Shown: one piece after another, positions 22,989 through 31,931 of the stretch | Numbering within the stretch: the stretch's first letter is position 1 | Layout: each line of letters opens with the position of its first letter | Assembly: GCF_039542905.1 (NCBI RefSeq) | Contig: NZ_BAABIS010000001.1 | Location: 744,001 to 808,000 of the forward strand | Direction: 5' to 3' | Length of the DNA: 64,000 bases | Source: Kitasatospora terrestris | GTDB taxonomy: Bacteria; Actinomycetota; Actinomycetes; Streptomycetales; Streptomycetaceae | Position numbers and translations under genes: made by a program | Notes under the pieces: generated by a model | Databases searched by the model: none | What the model saw: the letters and a program-made list of their open reading frames with translations, nothing else | Told to the model about the DNA's origin: nothing

Positions 22989-24148
22989 GCGGGCAGGACA
23001 CCGCGGCCCGGGCCGGCGCGGAGGACACCGCGGCCCGGGCCGGCGCGGAGGACACCGCCGCCCAGGCCGGTGCGAAGGACACCGCCGCCCAGGCCGGCCC
23101 GGAGGGCACCGCGGCGCGGTCGAACACCCAGGACCCCCCGGGAGGGGCCGCGGCGCCCGGAGCCCCGGACGAGGCCGGCATGCCGACCGGCGCGGTGGCC
23201 CGTCACCTCGGGGTGTCGCCGACCACGGTCCGTTCCTGGGAGCGGCGCTACGGCATCGGTCCGGCCGGCCGCAGGCCCGGCCACCACCGGCGCTGGAGCC
23301 CCGCGGACATCGCCGTCCTGGAGGCCATGTGCCGCCTGACGGCCCGCGGGGTGCCGCCCGCCGAGGCGGCCCGGGTGGTGCTCGCCGGTGAGGGCGCCGA
23401 GCGCCGGACCGACCCGTCGGCACAGCCCGACGCCCCGGCAGGCACCGGGGCCGCGGCCACCGCGCCCGCGGCGACCGGCCCGGGCGGCAGCCGCGCCCTG
23501 CACGTGGGCACCGTGCGCCCGGAGTGCCGGGGCCTGGCCCGCGCCGCCGTCCGGCTGGACGCGCCGGAGGTCGCCCGGATCCTCCAGGAGGTCCTGGCCG
23601 CGCTCGGCCCGGTCGACGCCTGGACCGAGGTGATGATGCCGGCCCTGCGCGCGGTCGGCCGCAAGTGGGCGACCGACGGCGAGCAGTACGTCGAGGTCGA
23701 GCACCTGCTGTCCTGGCACGTGGCGACCGCGCTGCGGGCGGCCGCCGTCCGCCCCGAGCCGCTGCGCGCGCTGCCGCCGGTGCTGCTGGCCGCGATGCCG
23801 GCCGAGCAGCACACCCTCCCGCTGGACGCGGTCGCCGCCGGTCTGACCGAGCGCGCCCTCCCGTTCCGGATGCTCGGCGCGGCCGTCCCGCCCCGGGCGC
23901 TGCTGGACGCCGTCCACCGGATCGGGCCGGGCGCGGTGGTGCTGTGGGCGCAGAGCCCGCAGACCGCCGACGCCGGGCTGGTCCGGCACGTGGTCCACGC
24001 GGTGTGGGGCCCGCGCGGCTCCCGCAACCGGGCACTGGTGCTGGCCACCGGCCCCGGCTGGGGCCGCTCCGACCACCCGGAGGGCACCGCGGCGCCGCGC
24101 AGCCTGCTGAGCGCGCTCGACCTGATCGAGCGGACCGTGACCGCCTGA
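22985..24148 (+). CDS. litR: MerR-family B12-dependent light-responsive regulator LitR
   Basis: A 387-residue regulator of the CarH/LitR type: a winged-helix MerR domain at ~65-135 (PTGAVARHLGVSPTTVRSWERRYGIG, GHHRRWSPADIAVLE), then a cobalamin-binding helix bundle (WTEVMMPALRAVGRKWATDG, EQYVEVEHLLSWHV) and a Rossmann-like B12 domain whose EQHTLPLDAVAAGL holds the expected lower-ligand histidine. Adenosyl-B12-bound protein represses in the dark and is released by light. An unusual N-terminal extension consists of 9-residue repeats. It starts at a GTGA overlap with litS. Confidence 0.9.
   Translation: MSGQDTAARAGAEDTAARAGAEDTAAQAGAKDTAAQAGPEGTAARSNTQDPPGGAAAPGAPDEAGMPTGAVARHLGVSPTTVRSWERRYGIGPAGRRPGHHRRWSPADIAVLEAMCRLTARGVPPAEAARVVLAGEGAERRTDPSAQPDAPAGTGAAATAPAATGPGGSRALHVGTVRPECRGLARAAVRLDAPEVARILQEVLAALGPVDAWTEVMMPALRAVGRKWATDGEQYVEVEHLLSWHVATALRAAAVRPEPLRALPPVLLAAMPAEQHTLPLDAVAAGLTERALPFRMLGAAVPPRALLDAVHRIGPGAVVLWAQSPQTADAGLVRHVVHAVWGPRGSRNRALVLATGPGWGRSDHPEGTAAPRSLLSALDLIERTVTA
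22997..23131 (+). repeat. Five tandem 27-bp repeats at the 5' end of litR
   Basis: Five adjacent units, each encoding nine residues of the type DTAARAGAE. The first two are identical at the protein level, the next two read DTAAQAGAK and DTAAQAGPE, and the fifth is degenerate. They extend the N-terminus ahead of the DNA-binding domain. They are in frame and likely variable between strains. Confidence 0.85.
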
Positions 24149-24284
24149 ACCCGGCCGCTGCCGGGACACGCCGGACGCGGACCGCGATAAAACAGGTATA
24201 GCGGGATCCGGAACCCGTATATTCACCCCACCGCTTCGCGCCCTAGGTTCGTCTCCACGTCAGCGCAGCAAGGGAGATGGGATC

Positions 24285-24572
24285 ATGGATCAGCTCTGGT
24301 TCCAGGTCGACGTGCCGATCAGGAGCACCGACGCGCCCACCGGGCAGGGCTTCCACGTTCTCGTCGGGCAGGCCGCCAGCGGGTCGCAGGCGCTGTCCCT
24401 CGCGCGAGCGACCTGCGAGGCGGCGCTGGCCGCGCGGTCCGCGGGCCTGGCCGTGCCGATCCGGCGCCCGGACGGGTGGGGTGCGCGCGGCGTGCGTCCG
24501 GGCTGGACCCACGACTGGTCGGCCGCGACCGTCGCCCACTGGCACTGCGACAGCCTGCTCTTCACGAAGTGA
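24285..24572 (+). CDS. Hypothetical 95-residue protein
   Basis: A small soluble protein with a beta-like N-terminus (MDQLWFQVDVPIRSTD), an alanine-rich helix (GSQALSLARATCEAALAARS) and a Trp/His-rich end (GWTHDWSAATVAHWHCDSLLF). A strong Shine-Dalgarno (AAGGGAGA) precedes the ATG. The family was not recognised. The promoter area contains an 11-bp sequence shared with the metalloprotease promoter on the other side of the LuxR gene. Confidence 0.7.
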   Translation: MDQLWFQVDVPIRSTDAPTGQGFHVLVGQAASGSQALSLARATCEAALAARSAGLAVPIRRPDGWGARGVRPGWTHDWSAATVAHWHCDSLLFTK

Positions 24573-24630
24573 ACCGCCCGCCGCTCACCCAGTGACCCGA
24601 CTCCCGCTCGCCGGGTGACCCGCCCGCCGC

Positions 24631-27387
24631 TCACGAGGTGAACCGCGCGAGGTCGTGCCGCGAGAGGGTGCCGGTCTTGCGCATGGCGCTGGCGATGTGC
24701 TGCTCGACCGTGCGCGGGGACAGGTGCAGGGTGGTGGCGATCTCCCGGTTGGTCAGCCCGCCCACCGCGAGTTCCACCACCTCGCTCTCCCTCGGCGAGA
24801 GCCCGTCCGCGTGCGAGGGGCGGCCGGGCGGGCGGCCCTTCCTGGCCGGCTGCTCGGTGCGCAGCAGCGCGCGGGCCCGGGCGGCGTCCCAGGTCGCCCC
24901 GAGGTCGGTGAACTGCTGCTCGCAGGACTGGAGTTCGGCGATGGCCCGGGCCGTGCCGGGGTCGTTCGCCGGGTGCTCCGGGTCGGCCGCCCCGGGCCGC
25001 GCGGCCAGCAGGCAGCGGGCCGCGCCCTCCGCGGTGAGCGTCCGGGCGTAGGGCCGGGGCAGCGCGGCGTAGGCCGCCGCGGCCTCCCGGTACAGGCCGA
25101 CGCCCTCCTGCGGCTGCCGGCGCGCCTCGGCGAGCGCGGCCCGGCTCCACAGCAGCGCGGCGCGGGCCACGGGTGCCTCCCGGCCCTCGATGCCCCGGTC
25201 GAGGTCCCGCACCATGGCCTCGGCCGCCGGCAGGTCGCCCGCGCGGGCGACTGCCTCCACCGCCCAGGGGGCCAGCTCGGCGGCCCACGGCCAGACGCCC
25301 TTGGCGGAGACCTCCGCCCACGCCCGGCGGGCCGGCTCGGCGGCGGCCGGGTCCTGGCGGGCCAGGGCGAGCCGGACCAGCGCGCCGGACACGGTCGCGG
25401 CCAGCGGCGCCGGCAGGTCGCCGGGCCCGGCCGCGCCCCGGTCGGACAGCCAGCCGAGCGCCGAACCCCAGTCGCCCTGCGCGAAGGCGAGCAGGCCGCG
25501 CACCACCCGGGCGTCGGAGGCGATGAACGGCATGTCGGCGGTGGCCGAGACGAACCGCTCGCACCGCTGGGCCAGCCCCTCCCAGCGACCCGTCCACCAC
25601 TCCAGCAGCAGCCTGGTCCCGAGGGCGGTGTGCTCGCTGTACGGGGCGCCGCTGGTGGTGGAGAGGTCGAGGCCGTCGGCGAGCAGGTGCTCGGCACGCT
25701 CGTAGAAGCCGAGCCAGACCGCGGCGTCGGCGGCGTTGCACAGGCCGCGGGCGGCGTGCTGGCGGCAGACCGGGTCGGGGCTGTCGGTGGGCAGGGCCTC
25801 CACCAGCTCCCAGGCCTCCCGGTCGCCGCAGCTCATCGCGAAGGTGGTCCGGTTGGCGAGGACCGCCGCGCTCAGCGCCTCGTCGCCGCCGGCCTCCGCG
25901 GCGGCGACGGCCTGGTGCAGCCACCACCGGTTGAGGTCGATCGGGCTGCCGGACAGGTACGGGAAGGCCAGCCCCGCCATCGCCCGCCCCGCCAGGTCGG
26001 GCCGGATCTCGCGCAGCTCGGCCACCGCGGTCTCCAGCTCCGCGCAGCCGGCGCCGTACCGGCCGATCTGGTTGCACAGCATCAGGCCGAGGTCGAGCCG
26101 CAGCTCGCCGCGGACGGCGGCGGGCAGGGTGGCGTCCCGGACGATCTGGCTCAGCACCTCCACGGTCTGGTCCGAGCGCAGCGCGACCACCGCGCTGCGG
26201 GCCAGCAGCGGCGCCAGCCGGGCCCGGACCTGCGGCGGGACGGCGGACGAGGCGAGGGTGCGCTCCAGCAGCCCGATCGCCCGCTGGTGCCGGCCCGCGT
26301 CCGCGTCGGCCAGGGCCGCCCGTTCCACCGCCCGCAGCCAGCCGCCGACCTGGCCGGCCGCCCGGCGGTGGCGGGCCACCGCCTCCCACGGGACCGGCTG
26401 GCGGCGCACCAGGGCGGCCGCCGCCCGGCCGTGCAGCTCCTGGCGCAGCGGTCCGGGCACGGCCTCGCCGAGCGCGGCGGCGGCGAGCGGGACGGGCAGC
26501 CCGTACGCGGCCTCCGAGCACTCCCTCAGGGACGCACCGGCCAGGGCGGCGAGCAGGGCGTCCCGGCCGGTCGCCGCGTCGAGGCCGGCCACGGCGACCA
26601 GCTCGTCGCGGGCGGCCGGGCCGTCCAGCACGGCGGCCGCCCAGACGATCGGCCGGTGGGCTGGGGGCAGCGCGTCGGTGCGGCCGAGTGCCAGCTCCGC
26701 CAGCCGGACGGGCACCCCGGCCGCGTCCACGTCCTCGGCCGTGCACGCCTCCCCCGTGGTGCCGTTCCCCGACCGGTCGCCGCCCTGGTGCTCGGCGCCG
26801 GGCCGTCCGCCGTCCGTCCGGTCGCGCAGCGCGGCGAGCAGGTCGACCACCACCCGGGGCACCCCGGCGGAGCGCTCGTGCAGCCGCTCGGCGGCCTCGT
26901 CCGTGCACCGCTCCCCCAGCGCCTCCCGGGCGGCCTCCCGGACGCGGTCCGGGCCCCACGGCGTGATCCGGTGCCGCAGCACCACCAGCTCGGGCGGGTA
27001 CTGCACCGGCGGGGCGCCCAGCGGCAGACCGGGCACGGCCAGCTCCTCGGGCCGGTAGGCGACCACCGCCGCCAGGCCGCGCCCGGGGTGTTCCAGGAGG
27101 CCGCGCAGCCACTCCCGCTCGTCCTCGTCCGCCCGGTGCGCGTCGTCCACCAGCAGCAGGACCGGCCCTTCCCACCGGTCCTCCCGCGGCCGCGTCCCGC
27201 CGGACCCGCAGCGCCGGCGCACCCGGTTCGCCTCGGCGGCCTGCGGCAGGGTGCTCAGCGCGTCGAGCAGGTGGCTCTTGCCGAGGCCCGCGGCCCCCTC
27301 CACCAGCACCAGCACCGGCTCGGCGCCGCCGGCGGCCAGGGCGCGCCCCAGCACGGACGGCCAGGCGAAACCGTGTGTCGCGGCCAC
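24631..27387 (-). CDS. Large ATPase LuxR-family regulator (LAL type)
   Basis: About 918 residues: an N-terminal P-loop (VEGAAGLGKSHLLDAL) with Walker B (PVLLLVDDAHRAD), a long helical-repeat middle (~350-820) and a C-terminal LuxR helix-turn-helix (LSPRESEVVELAVGGLTNREIATTLHLSPRT split over ~850-905). Such MalT-like proteins act as ATP-dependent transcription activators. The GTG at 27387 is preferred (AGAGAGG 7 nt upstream); a GTG at 27411 would add 8 residues. It lies between the small gene and the metalloprotease, both of which share a promoter sequence and may be targets. Confidence 0.88.
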   Translation of the reverse strand: MAATHGFAWPSVLGRALAAGGAEPVLVLVEGAAGLGKSHLLDALSTLPQAAEANRVRRRCGSGGTRPREDRWEGPVLLLVDDAHRADEDEREWLRGLLEHPGRGLAAVVAYRPEELAVPGLPLGAPPVQYPPELVVLRHRITPWGPDRVREAAREALGERCTDEAAERLHERSAGVPRVVVDLLAALRDRTDGGRPGAEHQGGDRSGNGTTGEACTAEDVDAAGVPVRLAELALGRTDALPPAHRPIVWAAAVLDGPAARDELVAVAGLDAATGRDALLAALAGASLRECSEAAYGLPVPLAAAALGEAVPGPLRQELHGRAAAALVRRQPVPWEAVARHRRAAGQVGGWLRAVERAALADADAGRHQRAIGLLERTLASSAVPPQVRARLAPLLARSAVVALRSDQTVEVLSQIVRDATLPAAVRGELRLDLGLMLCNQIGRYGAGCAELETAVAELREIRPDLAGRAMAGLAFPYLSGSPIDLNRWWLHQAVAAAEAGGDEALSAAVLANRTTFAMSCGDREAWELVEALPTDSPDPVCRQHAARGLCNAADAAVWLGFYERAEHLLADGLDLSTTSGAPYSEHTALGTRLLLEWWTGRWEGLAQRCERFVSATADMPFIASDARVVRGLLAFAQGDWGSALGWLSDRGAAGPGDLPAPLAATVSGALVRLALARQDPAAAEPARRAWAEVSAKGVWPWAAELAPWAVEAVARAGDLPAAEAMVRDLDRGIEGREAPVARAALLWSRAALAEARRQPQEGVGLYREAAAAYAALPRPYARTLTAEGAARCLLAARPGAADPEHPANDPGTARAIAELQSCEQQFTDLGATWDAARARALLRTEQPARKGRPPGRPSHADGLSPRESEVVELAVGGLTNREIATTLHLSPRTVEQHIASAMRKTGTLSRHDLARFTS

Positions 27388-27926
27388 CGCGTCACCTCTC
27401 TCGTACGCCACGCCGGGCCGCCCCGGGCAGGCGCCGGTGTCGAACCACCGATCGTCCCACAGGGCCGCGCCGGGGGCAGCCTCCCCGGACTCCGGCGACC
27501 GCGGGCGGGCCGCGGTCGCGAAGGTGCCCCGGTCCGCGTACGGGCTTCCGTCGCACAGGGGCGTGGGGGTGCGTACGGCGGTTGCCGGGATGCGGTCGCA
27601 CAGCGCGATCCGCGGACCGGGGCGGTGTCGGCGACCGAGGCGGACGGTCAGGGATTTCCTGCTGGCTCTCGCCCGTCCGGTGGGCCGACAACCGGGAACC
27701 TACGGGCCCGGGCCGCCCGGCGAACATACGGGTGGGCCGGGATCCGGATACCTAATCAATGGCCCCGCCGCGCTCCCCGCCCCTGCGGAGGCCCGCCGGC
27801 CGGCCGCCGCGATTTCTGCGTATCCGTGAATTCGTCCTCCGGATGGAGCCGTCACCGCGGCCGCCCCTAGCGTCCTCCCGCCGAACCGGTTTCCCCCAAC
27901 AACCCCGGCTCGGCGGGAGGAATCTG
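27388..27926. other. Intergenic region between the LuxR regulator and the metalloprotease
   Basis: Divergent promoters must lie here. No gene was seen. CGGGATCCGGA occurs at 27738-27748, identical to a sequence before the small gene at 24285. Nearer the protease, ATCCG and CCGGAT arms form an imperfect inverted repeat around 27823-27843, followed by CCCCTAGCGTCC, which resembles CCCTAGGTTCGTC upstream of the small gene and may mark the start point. Confidence 0.45.
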
Positions 27927-30068
27927 ATGACCCGCAAGACCGCCCTCGCGGCCGCCGTCGCGGCCGCCCTCACCCTGGGCACCGCGACCGTCGCCGTCAC
28001 CCAGTCCACCGCGCTCGCCAGCTCGGCCCGCCCCACCCCCGGCTTCCAGGCGCTCTCGGCGGACGCCCGGGCGCAGGCCCTCGGCGCGGCCGACCGGGAG
28101 GCGTCGGCGACCGCCCGCGCGCTCGGCCTCGGCGGCGACGAGCAGCTGGTGGTGAAGGACGTCCTGGTGGACGCCGACGGCTCCCGCCACGTCCGCTACG
28201 ACCGCACCTACCGGGGCCTGCCCGTCATCGGCGGCGACCTGGTGGTGCACCGCGCCGCGGACGGCCGGATCACCGGCACCGACCTCGCCCACCGGGGTGC
28301 GGTCACGCTCTCCACCGTGACCCCGCGGCTCACCGCCGCGGACGCGTCCGCGCACGCCGTCCGCAGCGCCAAGCACGTGAAGGACGCCAAGGCGGACGCC
28401 GCCGAGGGCCGGCTGGTGGTGTACGCGGTCGGCAAGGTGCCGGTCCTCGCGTACCGCTCCACGGTCTCCGGCGCGGGCGAGGACGGCGCCGCCTCCCGCG
28501 AGGCGGTGATCCTGGACGCCACCGGCGGCGCGGTGCTCGACCAGTACGAGCTCCACCAGGACGTCTCCGGCACCGGCAACGGCGTCCACGACGGCCAGGT
28601 GTCGCTGGAGACCACCCAGTCCGGCAGCAACTACCAGCTGGTGGACGGCCTGCACGGCAACACCGCGATCTACGACTCCAACAACAGCCCCCAGTCCAAC
28701 CCCGGCCAGAACGCCCGGCTGTTCAGCAAGTCGAGCAGCAACAGCTGGGGCAACGGCTCCACCGGCAACCGGGAGAGCGCCGCCGTCGACGCGGCGTTCG
28801 GCCTCGCCAAGACCTGGGACTACTACAAGAGCACCTTCAACCGCAGCGGCATCCGCAACGACGGCCGCGGCGCACCCGCGTACGTGCACGTCGACAACAA
28901 CCTGCTGAACGCCTTCTACGACGACAACTGCTTCTGCATGTCGTTCGGCGACGGCAGCTCGCAGAACAACTACACCCCCGTCACCTCGCTCGACGTCGCC
29001 GGCCACGAGATGACCCACGGCGTCACCGCCGCCACCGCCGGCCTCAACTACTCCGGCGAGTCCGGCGGCCTCAACGAGGCCACCTCGGACATCCTCGGCA
29101 CCATGGTCGAGTTCTACTCCGCCAACGCCAACGACCCCGGCGACTACTACATCGGCGAGAAGCTCAACATGTCCAGCGGCTACTTCCGCCGGATGGACAA
29201 CCCCGCCGTCGACGGGAAGAGCCTCGGCTGCTGGAACTCCAACGCCGGCTCGGTGGACGTGCACTACTCCTCCGGCATCGGCAACCACTTCTTCTACCTG
29301 CTCTCCGAAGGCACCGGCACCAAGACCATCGGCGGCCGCTCGCACAACGGCACCACCTGCAACAACGACACCTTCGCCGGCATCGGCAAGGACAAGGCCG
29401 CCGCCGTCTGGTACCGCGCGCTGAGCGCCTACATGACCTCCACCACCAACTACTCCGGCGCCCGCACCGCCGTCCTCAAGGCCGCCGCCGACCTGTACGG
29501 CACCAACTCCCAGGAGCGGTACCTCGCCTCCAAGGCGTGGGCCGCCGTCAGCGTCGGCACCGCCCTGCCCGACCCGGGCAACGGCACCCCCACCCCCACC
29601 CCGAGCCCCACCTCCAGCCCGACCCCGGGCGGCAACTCCCTGGTCAACGGCGGCTTCGAGCAGGGCACCACCGGCTGGACCCAGAGCGCCGAGGACATCA
29701 CCAACTCCACCCAGCAGCCCGCCCACGGCGGCTCCTGGTACGCCTGGATGATGGGCTACGGCAGCGCCGCCACCGAGTCGCTCTCCCAGAGCGGCATCGC
29801 CGTCCCCACCGCCGGCACCCCCAAGCTCACCTTCTGGCTGAAGGTCACCACCCAGGAGACCGGCACCACCGTCTACGACACCCTCAAGGTCAACGTCAAC
29901 GGCACCACCCTCGCCACGTACTCCAACGCCAACGCCGGCACCTCGTACGTGCAGAGGACCGTCGACCTGAGCGCCTACAAGGGCCAGACAGTGAAGCTCG
30001 AGTTCGCCGGCCAGGAGGACGCCTACGCCTCCACGATCTTCCTGGTCGACGACGTCGCCATCGGCTGA
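27927..30068 (+). CDS. Secreted neutral metalloprotease (M4, thermolysin family) with C-terminal accessory domain
   Basis: A 713-residue prepro-enzyme. Signal peptide (LAAAVAAALTLGTATVAVT), FTP/PepSY propeptide (~50-200), then a catalytic domain with HEMTHG (zinc ligands and catalytic Glu, about residue 360) and the third ligand in GGLNEATSDILG. A Pro/Thr/Ser linker at ~552-570 joins a 140-residue beta-sandwich domain (NGGFEQGTTGWTQ, KLTFWLKVTT, LVDDVAIG), probably for substrate binding. GGGAGGAATCTG precedes the ATG. It degrades extracellular protein. Confidence 0.94.
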   Translation: MTRKTALAAAVAAALTLGTATVAVTQSTALASSARPTPGFQALSADARAQALGAADREASATARALGLGGDEQLVVKDVLVDADGSRHVRYDRTYRGLPVIGGDLVVHRAADGRITGTDLAHRGAVTLSTVTPRLTAADASAHAVRSAKHVKDAKADAAEGRLVVYAVGKVPVLAYRSTVSGAGEDGAASREAVILDATGGAVLDQYELHQDVSGTGNGVHDGQVSLETTQSGSNYQLVDGLHGNTAIYDSNNSPQSNPGQNARLFSKSSSNSWGNGSTGNRESAAVDAAFGLAKTWDYYKSTFNRSGIRNDGRGAPAYVHVDNNLLNAFYDDNCFCMSFGDGSSQNNYTPVTSLDVAGHEMTHGVTAATAGLNYSGESGGLNEATSDILGTMVEFYSANANDPGDYYIGEKLNMSSGYFRRMDNPAVDGKSLGCWNSNAGSVDVHYSSGIGNHFFYLLSEGTGTKTIGGRSHNGTTCNNDTFAGIGKDKAAAVWYRALSAYMTSTTNYSGARTAVLKAAADLYGTNSQERYLASKAWAAVSVGTALPDPGNGTPTPTPSPTSSPTPGGNSLVNGGFEQGTTGWTQSAEDITNSTQQPAHGGSWYAWMMGYGSAATESLSQSGIAVPTAGTPKLTFWLKVTTQETGTTVYDTLKVNVNGTTLATYSNANAGTSYVQRTVDLSAYKGQTVKLEFAGQEDAYASTIFLVDDVAIG

Positions 30069-30089
30069 CCCCCGGCAGACCGGCGCGGT

Positions 30090-30114
30090 CGCGGGGCCTC
30101 GGGGCGGCCCCGCG
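30090..30114 (+). terminator. Terminator hairpin after the metalloprotease
   Basis: CGCGGGGCC (30090-30098) pairs with GGCCCCGCG (30106-30114) around a 7-nt loop, about 20 nt after the stop codon. Confidence 0.65.
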
Positions 30115-30172
30115 CCCACGCCGTTCCGGGTGGGACGCCGCGGCCGACGATGGGTGCGCACTCCAAAGTCGT

Positions 30173-30183
30173 TAAGTCACTTA
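30173..30183. promoter_or_regulatory. Palindrome before the MarR gene, possible operator
   Basis: TAAGTCACTTA is a perfect inverted repeat around a central C, 30 nt before the MarR start. AT-rich short palindromes in this place are typical autoregulatory MarR sites. Confidence 0.5.
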
Positions 30184-30212
30184 CTGATGCACGCCATGTC
30201 AGAATTGTCGCC

Positions 30213-30740
30213 ATGGCGCAACAACACCGCTCCGGAGCCGCCGCCCCACCGGATTCCGCGGACCGGCGGAACCAGCCCGACCGCCCGGACCGGACGCCCT
30301 CCGGCGACCCGCTCTCGGGTGCCCTGCGCGACGTCCTCACCCTCACCCACCTGGCCCGCGCCGCACTCGCCGAGCGCCTCGGCATGCCGCTCACCAACGT
30401 CGAGGCCGTCGAGCACGTCATCATCGCCAGGAGCGCCGGCGACCCCATCGGCCCCGTCGAACTCTCCCGACGCCTCGGCGTCACCAGCGCCGCCGCCACC
30501 CAGTCCGTCAACCGCCTCGTCGGCGAGGGCCACCTCTCCCGCGAGGCCCACCCCAGCGACCGCCGCCGCCAGGTCCTCGACGTCACCGACGGCGGGTTCC
30601 AGCACGTGATGGGCGAACTCGCCCCGCTCCTCGACCTGATCCACCACGCCGCGGACGGCCTCACCCCGGCCGAACGCGCCGCCGCCCAGCGCTACCTCGA
30701 ACAGGTCTCCCGCGCCTGCCGCGACTACCTCGCCGACTGA
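30213..30740 (+). CDS. MarR-family transcriptional regulator
   Basis: A 175-residue protein with a winged helix (PVELSRRLGVTSAAATQSVNRLVGEGHLSREAHPSDRRR) in the MarR layout, the wing including the usual D-R-R-R. Helices ALRDVLTLTHLARAALAERLGM and the C-terminal LTPAERAAAQRYLEQVSRACRDYL form the dimer interface. The first 35 residues are disordered. There is no Shine-Dalgarno before the ATG, so the transcript may be leaderless. The target is unknown; the palindrome just upstream suggests autoregulation. Confidence 0.85.
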   Translation: MAQQHRSGAAAPPDSADRRNQPDRPDRTPSGDPLSGALRDVLTLTHLARAALAERLGMPLTNVEAVEHVIIARSAGDPIGPVELSRRLGVTSAAATQSVNRLVGEGHLSREAHPSDRRRQVLDVTDGGFQHVMGELAPLLDLIHHAADGLTPAERAAAQRYLEQVSRACRDYLAD

Positions 30741-30853
30741 CGGCAGCGGCCTCCGCCCAAGGCACTCAGGGCACGCTCACGCGAGCTCGCCCGCCGTGAA
30801 CCCGGACGGGTCGCCGGTCTCGAACCACGTGTGGTCGCCCATGGGTCGCGAGC

Positions 30854-31513
30854 CTAGAGTTCGACTTCAGGGGCCGGGTCCGGAGCACCCCCGGGGCGCC
30901 GCGCCCAGAAGAGGGCGTGGCCGCCGGTGTCGCCCTCGGGGACGAACTCCTCGTGGACCACGTCGAAGCCCGCCCGCACCAGCCAGGAGCGGCTCGTCGC
31001 GCCGTCGGCGTGGCTCCACCACATCGCGGCCCCGCCGCCCAGCCAGTTCTCGTCCGTGCCGGTCCAGGCCCGGTGCCCGGTGGTGCTCAGGAACCAGCCG
31101 CCGGGCCGGAGCCAGCGGGCGATCCGCTCCAGCAGGGCCGGCTGCTCCTCCACCGGGACGTGGATCAGGGCGTACAGCGAGACCACGGCGTCGAAGCCGG
31201 CCCGGGGCAGCTCCAGGGCCGTGACGTCGGCCCGGATGAACTCGGCACCCGGCACGAGCTCCCGGGCCCGGCGGATCTGGACCTCGCTGATGTCGACGCC
31301 CGTCACGCGGTGGCCCGCCGCGACCAGGTCCCGGGCGACGGGGATCCCGGTGCCGCAGCCGATGTCCAGGACGGCGGCCGACTCGGGGAGCCGGCCCAGC
31401 AGCTCCTCGATCCACGGGCCGTACTTCGTCCCGCTGCCGAACGCCCGCTCGTACCGCTCCGACAGCGCGTCATATCCGCGCCGCACGACTTCCTTCGGAT
31501 TCTCGACGTCCAC
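30854..31513 (-). CDS. Class I SAM-dependent methyltransferase
   Basis: 219 residues with N-terminal EVVRRGYDALSERYERAFG, motif I VLDIGCGTGIPVARDLVAAG, VTGVDISEVQIRRAREL and EFIRADVTALELP, then VVSLYALIHVPVEEQPALL: a standard small-molecule methyltransferase fold with all core motifs. The substrate is unknown. Genes on both sides are unrelated, so context does not help. The ATG is the only start that keeps the N-terminal helix intact. Confidence 0.85.
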   Translation of the reverse strand: MDVENPKEVVRRGYDALSERYERAFGSGTKYGPWIEELLGRLPESAAVLDIGCGTGIPVARDLVAAGHRVTGVDISEVQIRRARELVPGAEFIRADVTALELPRAGFDAVVSLYALIHVPVEEQPALLERIARWLRPGGWFLSTTGHRAWTGTDENWLGGGAAMWWSHADGATSRSWLVRAGFDVVHEEFVPEGDTGGHALFWARRPGGAPDPAPEVEL

Positions 31514-31643
31514 GCGCGCACGCTACGGCGCGGCGGTGGGGAGCGCGACCGCATTTCCCCCGCGCCCGACGGTCGGCACGCCGAGGTCCGCCCGCGCCGA
31601 CACGCCCCCGGCGGCTGCCGCGGATTCCGCTACGGTCGGGGGC

Positions 31644-31910
31644 ATGGTCCACGACCGGTGGCAGCCCCGGACGCTGTGGCAGTTCGCGCTGCTGGCCGAC
31701 CTGACCCGCGCGGAGCTGGAGCGGCTCTTCCCCGAGCCTCCGGGGGACGGTGATCCCGAGCTCGCCGAGTTCTTCCGGGTCGTCCCGGTCCGCAGCCCGT
31801 GGCCGACCGGACCGGACCTCCGCTTCGACCTGTACCACCGCGCGGAGGGCGGGCCGTCCGGCTGGGAGACCGGCGAGTGGCTGGTCACCGAGGGCGGCCG
31901 CCTCCGCTGA
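31644..31910 (+). CDS. Hypothetical 88-residue protein
   Basis: A small soluble protein rich in Trp and Pro (RWQPRTLWQFALLADLTRAE, FRVVPVRSPWPTGPDLRFDL, GWETGEWLVTEGGRLR). There is no signal or membrane segment. TACGGT lies 8 nt before the ATG and could be a -10 box for a leaderless transcript. The family was not recognised. A hairpin that covers its stop and the end of the next, convergent gene follows. Confidence 0.6.
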   Translation: MVHDRWQPRTLWQFALLADLTRAELERLFPEPPGDGDPELAEFFRVVPVRSPWPTGPDLRFDLYHRAEGGPSGWETGEWLVTEGGRLR

Positions 31911-31931
31911 CGGCCGCCGGTCAGGCGGCCG
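31911..31931. terminator. Short bidirectional hairpin between convergent genes
   Basis: CGGCCGCC (31911-31918) pairs with GGCGGCCG (31924-31931) with a 5-nt loop. It overlaps the stop codon of the convergent acetyltransferase gene. Confidence 0.6.

Noticed and set aside
24655..27870. A 1071-codon plus-strand open frame opposite the LuxR regulator gene
   Set aside because: It is the antisense of a protein with clear Walker and LuxR motifs. Its translation is a Gly/Arg/Gln-rich string, as expected from high-GC antisense frames.
30777..30842. 21-codon minus-strand ORF (MGDHTWFETGDPSGFTAGEL)
   Set aside because: Composition is plausible, but there is no ribosome site or homology, and it lies in the 3' gap between the MarR and methyltransferase genes.
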